Below are positions 30,130 to 39,315 of a DNA stretch of 64,000 nucleotides, piece by piece. Each line of letters starts with the position of its first letter. The stretch's first letter is position 1. Location: the NCBI GenBank assembly GCA_903862425.1, contig CAIOYC010000006.1:1-64000 (forward strand). The letters run 5' to 3'. A program made the position numbers and the translations under genes. The notes beneath the pieces were generated by a model, which saw nothing but the letters and a program-made list of their open reading frames with translations, made no database searches and had not been told where the DNA came from. The stretch is from an uncultured Caulobacterales bacterium. Its GTDB lineage: Bacteria; Pseudomonadota; Alphaproteobacteria; Caulobacterales; Caulobacteraceae.

Positions 30130-30882
30130 ATGGACGGCTGGATTTCGGAAACGTTCGAGGCGGCGGACGGCGCCATCCTTGCCTACCACGCGCGCGGGAC
30201 CGGTCGCATTGCGCTGCTGATCCACGGCTTCCTCGCGTCGAGCGAGTTGAACTGGATCCGTCCCGGCATAGCCGAGCGATTGGTGAAGGCGGGCTTTCGC
30301 GTGATCGCCATGGATCTGCGCGGCCACGGCGAGTCGGAGGCGCCCACCGAGCCCGCGCGCTGGCCCAAGGATGTGCTGGTGGACGACGCTCTTGCCCTGA
30401 TCACCCACGTCGGTCTCACGGATTACGATCTCGTCGGGTATTCGCTGGGCGCACGCACGGCGGCCCGGATGCTGGTGCGGGGCGCGACGCCGCGCCTGGC
30501 GGTGCTGGGCGGCATGGGCGCTTCGGGCATCATGGAAGCAGGCGCGCGGGCCGCCATGTTCGAGGACTCCATCCGCCATGGCGACCAGGCTAAAGACCCC
30601 GTGGCAGGGCGGCGGGTACGGGCGATGATGGAATCCGCCGGGCTGGCTCCGGACGCCATGTTGGGTGTGCTGTCGAGCTTCGCCGCCACGACCCAGGCGG
30701 ATCTGCGAACGATCGAGGTCCCGACCCTGGTGGTTTCCGGTCAGGACGACGCGGACAACGGCTCGCCCGAAGACCTTGCCGCGCTGCTTCCCCATGGGAC
30801 GGCGCTGCGCATTCCGGGCAATCACCTGTCCGCCGTCGGCGCGCCGCTCGGCCGCGCCATCGTCGATTACCTGTCCGCCTGA
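30130..30882 (+). CDS. Alpha/beta-fold hydrolase
   Basis: 250 aa. The oxyanion segment is LLIHGFLAS, the nucleophile elbow GYSLGA (Ser103 by count), the acid is probably the Asp in VSGQDDAD and the His in PGNHLSA. No signal peptide. ATG 30130 has GGAG six bases upstream; the ATG at 30103 has none. Substrate unknown. The methyltransferase gene starts 6 bases after its stop. Confidence 0.85.
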   Translation: MDGWISETFEAADGAILAYHARGTGRIALLIHGFLASSELNWIRPGIAERLVKAGFRVIAMDLRGHGESEAPTEPARWPKDVLVDDALALITHVGLTDYDLVGYSLGARTAARMLVRGATPRLAVLGGMGASGIMEAGARAAMFEDSIRHGDQAKDPVAGRRVRAMMESAGLAPDAMLGVLSSFAATTQADLRTIEVPTLVVSGQDDADNGSPEDLAALLPHGTALRIPGNHLSAVGAPLGRAIVDYLSA

Positions 30883-30888
30883 GCCAGC

Positions 30889-31644
30889 ATGGACCAGAAC
30901 CGCCTCAGCTACCTTGCCCACCGCACCCACCGGTTCGCCAGCCCGGTGACGGAGGCGATGCTCGACCACGCTCTGGCCATGGCGAGGCTCCAGCCCGGCG
31001 CCCTCGCTTTCGACCTCGGTTGCGGTACGGGCAACATGGCGCTGCATCTGGCGGATCGGTTCGGCCTTCGGGTCAAGGCCGTGGACCGCTCCCCGTTGAT
31101 GATCGAAGAAGCACAGCGTCGACTGGCGGGATCGGGCATGGGAGCGCGCGTGACGCTTGTCCGCGACAGCTCCACCGACTTCCTGCAGCAGGCCGGGCAG
31201 GCCGATCTGGTGGTCGCCATCGGCGCCGTCGCCCTCACCGACGGGGCGCAGGACGCGGCCTCGGTACTGAAAGCGCTGGCGACGAATGTGAAGCCGGGCG
31301 GCGTCCTGCTGTGGGGCGAGACCCACTGGAAACGAACACCATCCGATGGCCTGCGCCTGCTGCTCGGCCCCACGGTGGCGGTCTATGACACCCACGCGGC
31401 CTATGTTCACGCAGGGGTGGAGGCCGGGATGCTGCCGCTCTACGCCGTCGCCAGTCCGGATCAGGAATGGGACGAATATACATGGCGCTACACCACGGCG
31501 CTGGAGGACCACCTTCGGGCCCATCCCGACGATCCCGACGCCGCCGAAATCCGCAACCGCGCCCAGGGCTGGCGCGCCCTCTATCTGGCGGAGGGGCGCG
31601 AGACGATGGGGTTCGGCCTCTATCTGTTCAGGAAGCCTGACTAG
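30889..31644 (+). CDS. Class I SAM-dependent methyltransferase
   Basis: 251 aa. Motif I is FDLGCGTGNMALHLA (about residues 42-56), then the acidic loop VKAVDRSPLMIEEA and motif LVVAIGAVALTD. The target is not recognisable. Probably in one transcript with the hydrolase gene 6 bases upstream. It ends 9 bases from the convergent fur gene. Confidence 0.82.
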   Translation: MDQNRLSYLAHRTHRFASPVTEAMLDHALAMARLQPGALAFDLGCGTGNMALHLADRFGLRVKAVDRSPLMIEEAQRRLAGSGMGARVTLVRDSSTDFLQQAGQADLVVAIGAVALTDGAQDAASVLKALATNVKPGGVLLWGETHWKRTPSDGLRLLLGPTVAVYDTHAAYVHAGVEAGMLPLYAVASPDQEWDEYTWRYTTALEDHLRAHPDDPDAAEIRNRAQGWRALYLAEGRETMGFGLYLFRKPD

Positions 31645-31653
31645 AAGGCAGGG

Positions 31654-32085
31654 TCAGGCCTTCTCGCCCTCTTCGATCGGCACGCCGTAGAGTTCGAGGC
31701 GGTGATCCACCAGCCGGTAGCCTAGACGCTGGGCGATCATGGCCTGCAACCGCTCGATCTCTTCGTCCATGAACTCCACCACCTGGCCGGTTTTCATGTC
31801 GATGAGGTGGTCGTGGTGATGGTCCGGCGCCTCTTCGTAGCGCGAACGGCCGTCGCGGAAGTCAAGGCGAGCGATGATCCCAGCCTCCTCGAACAGGCGA
31901 ACGGTGCGATAGACCGTGGCTATGGAGATGTGCGGATCAACGGCGGCGGCCCGACGGTAGAGTTCCTCAACGTCAGGGTGGTCCTGCGAGTTCGACAGCA
32001 CGCGCGCGACCACGCGGCGCTGGTCCGTCATGCGCATGCCCTTCTCGACGCAAAGCTTCTCGATTCGGTCCACACGGGCCTCCAA
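31654..32085 (-). CDS. fur: Fur family metalloregulator
   Basis: 143 aa. The winged helix covers residues 1-80 (MRMTDQRRVVARVL, then ISIATVYRTVRLFEEAG). The dimerisation domain has the HHHDHLI metal site. The two cysteines of the enterobacterial structural zinc site are missing (LIDMKTGQVVEF in place of a C..C loop), as is usual in alphaproteobacterial Fur/Mur. It controls iron or manganese homeostasis; Fur is more likely than Mur on context. It follows rimI. Confidence 0.9.
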   Translation of the reverse strand: MEARVDRIEKLCVEKGMRMTDQRRVVARVLSNSQDHPDVEELYRRAAAVDPHISIATVYRTVRLFEEAGIIARLDFRDGRSRYEEAPDHHHDHLIDMKTGQVVEFMDEEIERLQAMIAQRLGYRLVDHRLELYGVPIEEGEKA

Positions 32086-32121
32086 GTCGTTCGCCGAACA
32101 TAGGCCGGGCAGGCCGCGGTG

Positions 32122-32562
32122 TTAAGCGTCCGTAGGGGTGAGAGTCTTTCGCAGCACCAGCGCATCCATGGCCGGGCCATTCGGGCGACGATAATAGCCG
32201 CGCCGCCGCCCCACTGGCTCGAACCCGCAGCGACCATAGAGGGCCAGGGCGGGCGTGTTATCCGCCGCCACTTCGAGGAACAGGCTCTCGGCTCCTACAC
32301 GTATGACGGCATCCGTTGCGGCTTCGATCAGCGCCCGACCAAGGCCGTGGCGGCGGGCGGGAGGCGCCACGGCAAGCGTAATTATTTCCGCCTCTCCCGC
32401 TACCGCACGCACCAGGATGAAACCGTCCGGCGCTGTCAGGGCGATGACCCCCTCCCCTTCCAGCAGCGCCTCCATTGCGGCGGCGTCCCACGGTTCGGGA
32501 AAAGAGCCGGCATGCAGGCCCGCCAGCGCGGCCGCATCGCTGGGCGTGGCGATACGGATCAC
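32122..32562 (-). CDS. rimI: Ribosomal protein S18-alanine N-acetyltransferase
   Basis: 146 aa GNAT acetyltransferase. The acetyl-CoA loop ITLAVAPPARRHGLGRALIEA (RxxGxG/A type) and the closing NTPALALYGRCGFEPVGRRRGYY match RimI. It overlaps the end of tsaB by 4 bases, the classical tsaB-rimI pair, which supports RimI over a generic GNAT. Confidence 0.9.
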   Translation of the reverse strand: MIRIATPSDAAALAGLHAGSFPEPWDAAAMEALLEGEGVIALTAPDGFILVRAVAGEAEIITLAVAPPARRHGLGRALIEAATDAVIRVGAESLFLEVAADNTPALALYGRCGFEPVGRRRGYYRRPNGPAMDALVLRKTLTPTDA

Positions 32563-33191
32563 CGCGTCACGCCTCGCTCGGCAAGGGTCTTGGCGTCGGG
32601 CGCGCGCAGATAGAGCGGCTGCGGCGGCCCTCCCGGCGTCGGTGCATCCGCGGTCAGGCGAGCCAGGGCGACCGGATCGGCGAAGGCGCGAGCGTCTATC
32701 ACCGCGCTCGGCAGCGCCTCGGCCAGCAAGGGCGCGCCAGACCCGACGATTATCCCGGCATGGCTGACTGAAGCAGCGGCGAGCGCATCGGCCAGCGGCA
32801 GTTGTTCGGGTGGACCCCCGGGTGTCTGCAGATAGGCCTGCCCCCGCCCCGCATCGATGGTGGCGAGAACCCTCTCGCCAGACACGCTCGCCGCCAGAGC
32901 TTTGAGCGAGCCGATTCCAACCAGCGGCGTGTTCCAGGCCAGGGCCACGCCCTTGGCGAAGGCGATGCCGACTCGCAAGCCGGTGAACGAGCCGGGCCCC
33001 ACGGTGACGCCGATCCGGTCCAGATCCTGAAACGCTGCCCCCGCCTCGGTCATGGCGTCCCGAGTCAGAGTTGCGATAGCCTCCTGATGCCCGCGCGCCA
33101 TCGGCTCGCAGCGCACCGCCAACACCACACCATCCTTCGCCACCACGGCGGTAGCGGCGGCGAGTGCGGTATCGAGGGACAAGGTCAGCAT
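32559..33191 (-). CDS. tsaB: tRNA threonylcarbamoyladenosine biosynthesis protein TsaB
   Basis: 210 aa. The ASKHA fold start LSLDTALAAATAVV and the segment GVTVGPGSFTGLRVGIAFAKGVALA (about residues 62-86) are diagnostic. TsaB partners TsaD and TsaE in making t6A37 in tRNA. The next genes are rimI and fur. Confidence 0.94.
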   Translation of the reverse strand: MLTLSLDTALAAATAVVAKDGVVLAVRCEPMARGHQEAIATLTRDAMTEAGAAFQDLDRIGVTVGPGSFTGLRVGIAFAKGVALAWNTPLVGIGSLKALAASVSGERVLATIDAGRGQAYLQTPGGPPEQLPLADALAAASVSHAGIIVGSGAPLLAEALPSAVIDARAFADPVALARLTADAPTPGGPPQPLYLRAPDAKTLAERGVTR

Positions 33192-33228
33192 CGCCCGCCG
33201 CTATCGCAGCACCGGGCGATCAGCAAGC

Positions 33229-33819
33229 TCAGACGACGGTGTTCGCCTCTTCGAAGCTCAGGCGCGGCAGGCGTTCGAACAGGTTCTCGTCGGTGCCGTG
33301 GCCGATGGAGCAGATGAAGTTGGACTTGATCTTGGTCCCGGCGAAAAACTCGGCATCGACACCGGCATTATCGAAGCCCGACATGGGGCCGCACTGGTAG
33401 CCCAGCGAGCGGGCGGCGATGATGAGGTAGGCGCCCTGCAGCGTGCCGTTGCGAAAGCCTGCGCTCTCGCGGAAGGCCGGATCGGCGAACCAGTCCTTGG
33501 CCCCTGGATTGTGCGGGAACAGTTCAGGGATCTTTTCGGGGAAATCCATGTCGGTCCCGATGATGACGGTGACCGGCGCCTTCTTGATCTTCTCGCCGTT
33601 GGACGGCATGGCCAGCTTGGCAAGGCGCTCCTTGCCCTCTTTCGACGCCACCCAGACAAAGCGCGACGGCGATATGTTGGCTGAGGTCGGCCCCCACTTC
33701 ATCAGGTCGTAGATGTTCTTGAACACCTGCTCGGGCAGGGTTTCGTCCACCCAGCCGTTGTGGGTGCGCGCCTTGCGGAAGATCGTGTCGAGGGCCTGAT
33801 CGTCGAGCGGCTGGGTCAC
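33229..33819 (-). CDS. rutE: Nitroreductase family protein, malonic semialdehyde reductase RutE-like
   Basis: 196 aa FMN oxidoreductase. MKWGPTSANISPSRFVWV (about residues 40-57) and the GYQCGPMSGFDNAGVDAEFF block are characteristic of RutE/HadB-type proteins. It would reduce malonic semialdehyde with NAD(P)H. No other rut (pyrimidine catabolism) gene is near, so the physiological substrate may differ. Confidence 0.83.
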   Translation of the reverse strand: MTQPLDDQALDTIFRKARTHNGWVDETLPEQVFKNIYDLMKWGPTSANISPSRFVWVASKEGKERLAKLAMPSNGEKIKKAPVTVIIGTDMDFPEKIPELFPHNPGAKDWFADPAFRESAGFRNGTLQGAYLIIAARSLGYQCGPMSGFDNAGVDAEFFAGTKIKSNFICSIGHGTDENLFERLPRLSFEEANTVV

Positions 33820-33897
33820 GGCGCGTCCTTGCTTATTGCAACTTCTATTGTTTCAGATAGCGCCGACCGGCCAGGCTCGCAACCTCATTCCGCCCGC

Positions 33898-34479
33898 TTA
33901 CAGTGTCTGCTCGACCCGTGTCACTTCCGGCACATAGTGCTTGAGCATGTTCTCCACACCGACCTTGAGGGTGGCGGCGGACGACGGACAGCCCGAGCAC
34001 GAGCCGCGCATGTGCAGGAACACCACGCCGGTGTCGGGCTCGTAGCGGTCGAACAGGATGTCGCCGCCGTCCTGCGCCACGGCGGGGCGCACGCGGGTGT
34101 CGAGCAGTTCCTTGATCTCGGCGACGATCTGCGCCGCCTCGCCCTCATAGGCGGTCTCGGTGTGGGCCACGGCGGCCTCGCCCGTCGCCTCTTCGAACAG
34201 GGGGCGACCGGCGGTGTAATGATCCATGATCTCGGCCAGGATCGGCGCCTTCAGGAAACGCCAGTCGGCCAGTTCGTCCGGCTCTTTGGTTACGGTCACG
34301 AAGTCGGGACCCAAAAATACCCGCTTGACCCCATCCACCGAGAACAAGGCGCGGGCCAGAGGCGATACGTCCGCCTCATCCGGAGTACGGAACTCGCGCG
34401 TGCCTTCGCCCATCACGTCCCGGCCGGGCAGGAACTTCAACGTCAGGGGGTTGGGGGTCTGTTCGGTCTGAATGAACAC
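33898..34479 (-). CDS. nfuA: NfuA/NifU-type iron-sulfur cluster carrier
   Basis: 193 aa. The N-terminal Nfu domain begins FIQTEQTPNPLTLKFLPGR; the C-terminal NifU domain has the cluster-binding GSCSGCPSS (CxxC) and the RPAVAQDGGDI motif. A GTG start at 34479 is preferred: it gives the family's normal N-terminus and has GAAGG upstream, whereas 34539 adds 20 unrelated residues. It delivers 4Fe-4S clusters to client proteins. Confidence 0.92.
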   Translation of the reverse strand: MFIQTEQTPNPLTLKFLPGRDVMGEGTREFRTPDEADVSPLARALFSVDGVKRVFLGPDFVTVTKEPDELADWRFLKAPILAEIMDHYTAGRPLFEEATGEAAVAHTETAYEGEAAQIVAEIKELLDTRVRPAVAQDGGDILFDRYEPDTGVVFLHMRGSCSGCPSSAATLKVGVENMLKHYVPEVTRVEQTL

Positions 34480-34637
34480 GGCGGCGCCTTCGGTAAACTC
34501 GACCCACAGATGGCGCGCGGGCGGCGGATGCGCAAGCATCAGGCTCAGAGGAGTATCGCGCGCCGGTTAGCCTTTGGGGTTTGCCGCCGTCGCCGGTTCA
34601 CGGCATAAGGCTTTCGGCTTCGAGGGATGGCTGAACG

Positions 34638-35237
34638 ATGAAATTCCACGGTGTGGCGGCGCTGGCCGCAGGCGCGGCGCTGATGGTGAGCGCGGCGGCG
34701 GCGCAGGCGGGCGAGGTGTTCGGCGGCCTCTATGGCCACGGCCTCGGCACCAAGCAGAGCCAGGAGGGCGGTGTGGACGGTATGGTCGGCTATCGCACCG
34801 ACAAGATCGACGCCCTGTGGTGGCTCGGCAACCCCTCGGTCCACATCATGGGCTCGGTTAACTCCAACGTGCCCACCGACTTCGTCGCCGCCGGCTTTGA
34901 CTGGCGCTTCAACTTCACCGCCGATCGCAAGTGGTATGTGCGCCCCGGCATCGGCTTCGCCTACAACACGGGCAAGGCGGATGTGGGCAACGCCTTCACG
35001 CCGGGTCTAAGCCCCGCCGAAATGAACCGGCGCCTACACATCTCCCAGACACGGATCGACTTCGGCACCCACTATCTGTTCGAGCCCGAATTGGCGCTGG
35101 GCTATCAGATCAATCCGAAATGGACCGCAGAGCTGTCCTATGTCCACCTGTCCAACGGCCAGATCACCCACCACGGCGTGAACCAGGGCCTGGACGATAT
35201 CGGCCTACGGGTTGCTTATCGCTTCGGCGCCTACTAA
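34638..35237 (+). CDS. Lipid A 3-O-deacylase-like outer membrane protein (PagL family)
   Basis: 199 aa. The signal peptide covers residues 1-24 (ending AAAQA). It is a small beta-barrel with alternating strands ending in RVAYRF plus GAY. The PagL catalytic His/Ser pair is visible in SYVHLSNGQ near residue 169. It would remove the 3-O acyl chain from lipid A at the outer membrane. Alone between convergent nfuA and downstream purA. Confidence 0.85.
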   Translation: MKFHGVAALAAGAALMVSAAAAQAGEVFGGLYGHGLGTKQSQEGGVDGMVGYRTDKIDALWWLGNPSVHIMGSVNSNVPTDFVAAGFDWRFNFTADRKWYVRPGIGFAYNTGKADVGNAFTPGLSPAEMNRRLHISQTRIDFGTHYLFEPELALGYQINPKWTAELSYVHLSNGQITHHGVNQGLDDIGLRVAYRFGAY

Positions 35238-35323
35238 AGCCGCCTGACAATCCGCTAAGCCCCGCCGTCGAGTCCTGTCGAAGGTCGGTCGGGGTTCGCC
35301 TGGGCAGGCGAAGGATCGTATCC

Positions 35324-36610
<1,287 letters not shown>

Positions 36611-36625
36611 GGCCGCGAAACAGAC

Positions 36626-36835
36626 CTAGGCGGCGACGCGGGTATTGATGCCCAGCCACGCCGTCTCGGTGGTCCAGGTGTGGATTTCGCCGCAGGCCTC
36701 GCAGCGGAAGGAGCGCGCCCCGGTGAGCGCCGCGAACTCGCGCGCCCGCATTCGGTGGCCGGTGCGAACGGGTCCGTCCTTGGCTTCGCAGATGAACATG
36801 ACAGGTTCGATGTATTGGGTGCGAATTTCGGTCAT
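36626..36835 (-). CDS. Small hypothetical protein with a CxxC zinc-ribbon-like motif
   Basis: 69 aa. CEACGEIHTW near residue 45 plus CEAKDGPVRTGH earlier give three cysteines; a zinc-ribbon knuckle is possible but incomplete. It ends 16 bases after the purA stop on the opposite strand. No family recognised; the start at 36835 is the only ATG that keeps the motif with an N-terminal strand. Confidence 0.6.
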   Translation of the reverse strand: MTEIRTQYIEPVMFICEAKDGPVRTGHRMRAREFAALTGARSFRCEACGEIHTWTTETAWLGINTRVAA

Positions 36836-36998
36836 CCGTTAATATAGCATGATTTAGCCGCGACCGGGGATTTATTCGCCCACCACCCCGCCACGACTTT
36901 TCCGAAACCCGCGCGCTATTTGCCGATATCGTGCTATATAGGCAGAGCCGTTAGCCGGCGTGCCCCCTGCGCGACGCTCTTTGGCCTGAAAGGATGTC

Positions 36999-37127
36999 AT
37001 GTCCACCAAGCCGACCAAGCCTGCGGCCCCGCGCACCGGAACCCTGATGGACCCGCGCTCCACCGGCGCGCCGCCCCGCCCCCGCGTGTCCGACATCGCC
37101 GGGACCCGCGGGACGCTGAAGTCCTGA
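36999..37127 (+). CDS. Small proline-rich ORF, first of an overlapping trio
   Basis: 42 aa, beginning MSTKPTKPAAPRTGTL and ending RGTLKS; basic and proline-rich, probably disordered. AAAGG lies 5 bases before the ATG. Its TGA overlaps the ATG of the next ORF (TGATG). No homology recognised; the coupling and ribosome site are the only support. Confidence 0.45.
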   Translation: MSTKPTKPAAPRTGTLMDPRSTGAPPRPRVSDIAGTRGTLKS

Positions 37128-37390
37128 TGCCCGCCCCCCTCAACAACGGTGTCGGCGGCCCCGCCGGCGCCCTCGCCTGGCTGCGCTCGCACTGGATCCC
37201 GCTGAACGAGGTCCGCGCCGAGACCTGGGCCCTGGGCGCCCGCCACCACGGCCGGGTGCTGGAGGGCGCCAGGGCCGAGAGCCGCGCGCCCGGCGTCACC
37301 TTCCGCCGCGCCATCCTGCTCAAGGCCGTCATCCGCCGCCACCGGGCCTCCGCCGCCGGCAAGGCCGAACTGGCGCGGGGCGCCGCTTGA
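37127..37390 (+). CDS. Small basic hypothetical protein, second of an overlapping trio
   Basis: 87 aa, basic and helical (e.g. ALAWLRSHWIPLNEVRAETW, then RRAILLKAVIRRHRAS). No signal peptide, no known motif. Starts in the TGATG overlap with the first ORF and ends in a TTGA overlap with the third, so all three are likely translated together. Confidence 0.55.
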   Translation: MPAPLNNGVGGPAGALAWLRSHWIPLNEVRAETWALGARHHGRVLEGARAESRAPGVTFRRAILLKAVIRRHRASAAGKAELARGAA

Positions 37391-37668
37391 GCGTCGAACC
37401 GCTGCACCCTGATCCCCTGCCCTCGGAGCCCCTCACCGAGGACCAGCGCACCGCCCTCTCCAACCTCGCTCGCAAGCTGGCGGGGCACGAGGTGGGCTTC
37501 ATCTCCATCGCCGACGCCCGCGCCCTGACCGACCTCGGGCTGGCGGAGCGCAATCGCAGCGGCTGGCGCATCACCGCCGCCGGCGAAGCCGCCTTGGCGG
37601 GCGCCGAACCCGCCGCGCCCCCCACCGCCGAGATCACCAGCCCCGACGCCTTCAAGCCCAAGGGCTGA
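37387..37668 (+). CDS. Small hypothetical protein, third of an overlapping trio
   Basis: 93 aa. Residues 15-65 (DQRTALSNLARKLAGHEVGF, then ISIADARALTDLGLAERN..GWRITAAG) read like a compact winged-helix or helical domain with a C-terminal flexible tail. The TTG start at 37387 overlaps the previous stop. It might bind DNA, but this is only a fold impression. Confidence 0.5.
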   Translation: MSVEPLHPDPLPSEPLTEDQRTALSNLARKLAGHEVGFISIADARALTDLGLAERNRSGWRITAAGEAALAGAEPAAPPTAEITSPDAFKPKG

Positions 37669-37706
37669 GCCCACCGCCCCGCGCCAGGGGTCGCCATCCC
37701 GCCCCC

Positions 37707-37863
37707 TGTCCGTTTTGAAAAATCGCCGGACGGCGCGGACATCCGGCCATTCCGGACTCGCGAGCCCTTTGCGGGCGCCCCGCAAGGCTCGTTCCAGGCC
37801 CGCGCCGAGCCCGTGTCCGTTTTCCGAAAAACGCCGGACGCGCCGGACATCCGGCCATTCCGG
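37707..37863. repeat. Two imperfect ~50-bp direct repeats
   Basis: Copies at 37707-37755 and 37814-37863 share the start TGTCCGTTTT, a CGCCGGACG core and a perfectly conserved GGACATCCGGCCATTCCGG end, with a spacer of 58 bases. The first copy lies 39 bases after the trio of small ORFs. No gene reads through convincingly. Confidence 0.7.
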
Positions 37864-38434
37864 CCCCGCGGGCCTGTGACCCATGCCCTCCGCCGGCGGG
37901 CTCCGCGCCGAACCGCCCGCGCGCGCAGCCCGCGACGTTCGTGGCCAGGGGCGATGCGATGGGGTACAGCCCCGACCTGTCCTCCGGATTAACCGATCCA
38001 ACACGCGGCGGGCGGGGCGCCGCCGCTCAATCCGGACGGAGCGGTTTCAAGTCCCGCCGCCCGCCCGCACACTCACACTCCAGCCCGAACCGAGCGCCAA
38101 ACCCCGCCCCAACCCGAAACCGAACGTCAGTATAACCCCACTATTTCGACTGTGGATTGATTGGCCCTTTCCCCGAATTTGTCCTCGCCGACGAATGCGA
38201 CCGCCCGATTGTATCCGCAAGATCGGTGGCAATACGCCCACGACAACCCGCTATAATTGAGAAACTATGCGTCCTGCGCGTTAGCCGGAGATAAACAATC
38301 GATGACCGCGACGCGGTGGCTGAATGCCGAGTTCCCGACCCCGGACCCTCGCCCGAAAAAAGCAATCACCAAATGGGTTTGATGGCATTGACATCGATTG
38401 CTTTCCGACCAATGATTGATTGCTGGAGGATCAA
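37864..38434. other. Non-coding transition region
   Basis: 571 bases with no supported gene. The left part is very GC-rich and repeat-like; from about 38130 the composition shifts to lower GC. A 26-codon frame from 38302 (MTATRWLNAEFP...) has no ribosome site and is not called. No tRNA, integrase or obvious attachment duplication was found. Confidence 0.5.
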
Positions 38435-39028
38435 ATGCCGGACAACATTGAGATAGCCATCTCCCTCTTGACCGAACGCGCTCGGGTATTGAGGGCGGAA
38501 CGAGTCACGGTTGGGCGCCGGCTGCTTGAGGCCGCCGTTAAAGATGTGGAGCTTGAACGAGACGTTGCCGGGTGCATTGCAGGCGTTAAGGCGCTCGGCG
38601 GGGAGCTCACCTTCCCACCAAACCAAGAATTTTCAGCCCCACCCGTTTCAAACGCATTTAATCAATTTGTTGCCAGTCGAAATGCAATTGCGCAACACTA
38701 CAACACACTGAGGGGTCCATACGGCATATCATCAGAAGATGATAATATAGATTCGGACATAAACGTATCGGATGCCAGGGCTAACATGCCTCGGATCGCT
38801 GATATTATAATGGATAGGCTAAACATAGCCGGCCCATCGGGATCAAAATCGGCTGGCATACGTCAATTTATTCTAGATACCTACGATGCCGACATTCACG
38901 ATAAGACGGTGAGTATGACGCTAAACAGGCTTCTCAAGGAGGGACTAGTTCGGCGGGAAGGGCACATCTGGTTCTCCGCCTCAGCTGAGGCGAAGAACCC
39001 CGGCGATGACGACGCTGGGGCTCAATGA
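38435..39028 (+). CDS. Lower-GC orphan hypothetical protein with C-terminal winged-helix-like segment
   Basis: 197 aa. The N-terminal helical part is rich in Arg/Glu (residues 1-50), the middle polar and acidic (SSEDDNIDSDINVSD). The C-terminal third (about 130-185) has the helix-turn-helix-wing pattern IRQFILDTYDADIHDKTVSM, then TLNRLLKEGLVRREGHIWF. GGAGGATC precedes the ATG. Codon use and GC content are clearly lower than in the neighbours, suggesting acquisition. Function unknown; a DNA-binding role is inference. Confidence 0.7.
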   Translation: MPDNIEIAISLLTERARVLRAERVTVGRRLLEAAVKDVELERDVAGCIAGVKALGGELTFPPNQEFSAPPVSNAFNQFVASRNAIAQHYNTLRGPYGISSEDDNIDSDINVSDARANMPRIADIIMDRLNIAGPSGSKSAGIRQFILDTYDADIHDKTVSMTLNRLLKEGLVRREGHIWFSASAEAKNPGDDDAGAQ

Positions 39029-39096
39029 AGCGATCACTCGAAAGGAGGCTGTCCATGTGGCGCATGGGCCGGACATTATAGTGTGAATTACTTAAG

Positions 39097-39124
39097 CCAC
39101 GGCGAAGCTGCAACTTCGCCGTGG
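39097..39124. terminator. Bidirectional terminator-like hairpin
   Basis: CCACGGCGAAG (39097-39107) and CTTCGCCGTGG (39114-39124) form a perfect 11-bp stem with a 6-base loop. It lies between the convergent orphan gene and flhA. There is no long T-tract on either side. Confidence 0.6.
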
Positions 39125-39315
39125 AATCTCTTACCGCGCGTAAATTGCCATATCAAGTACCGAGCTTCGTTGCGCCGCTCCATCGTCAACCATAGTTACC
39201 TTTTCAACTCTCCAAATATTGATTTGTAGATTTCAAAAAATATCTATGGATTTGCCGTTTTCCGTAAATTGCAAATTAGAAAAATAATGTCAGACAGTTA
39301 TGGGCTAGTCTTCCC

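Noticed and set aside
28762-30882. A 706-codon plus-strand open frame running antisense through lpxC into the hydrolase gene
   Set aside because: Only the last 250 residues (from 30130) look like a protein, and a ribosome site precedes that ATG; the rest mirrors lpxC and has no motif.
38035-38070. A T-loop-like stretch (GGTTTCAAGTCC) suggesting a tRNA or split tmRNA
   Set aside because: The stem has only four pairs and no matching acceptor or anticodon arm was found.
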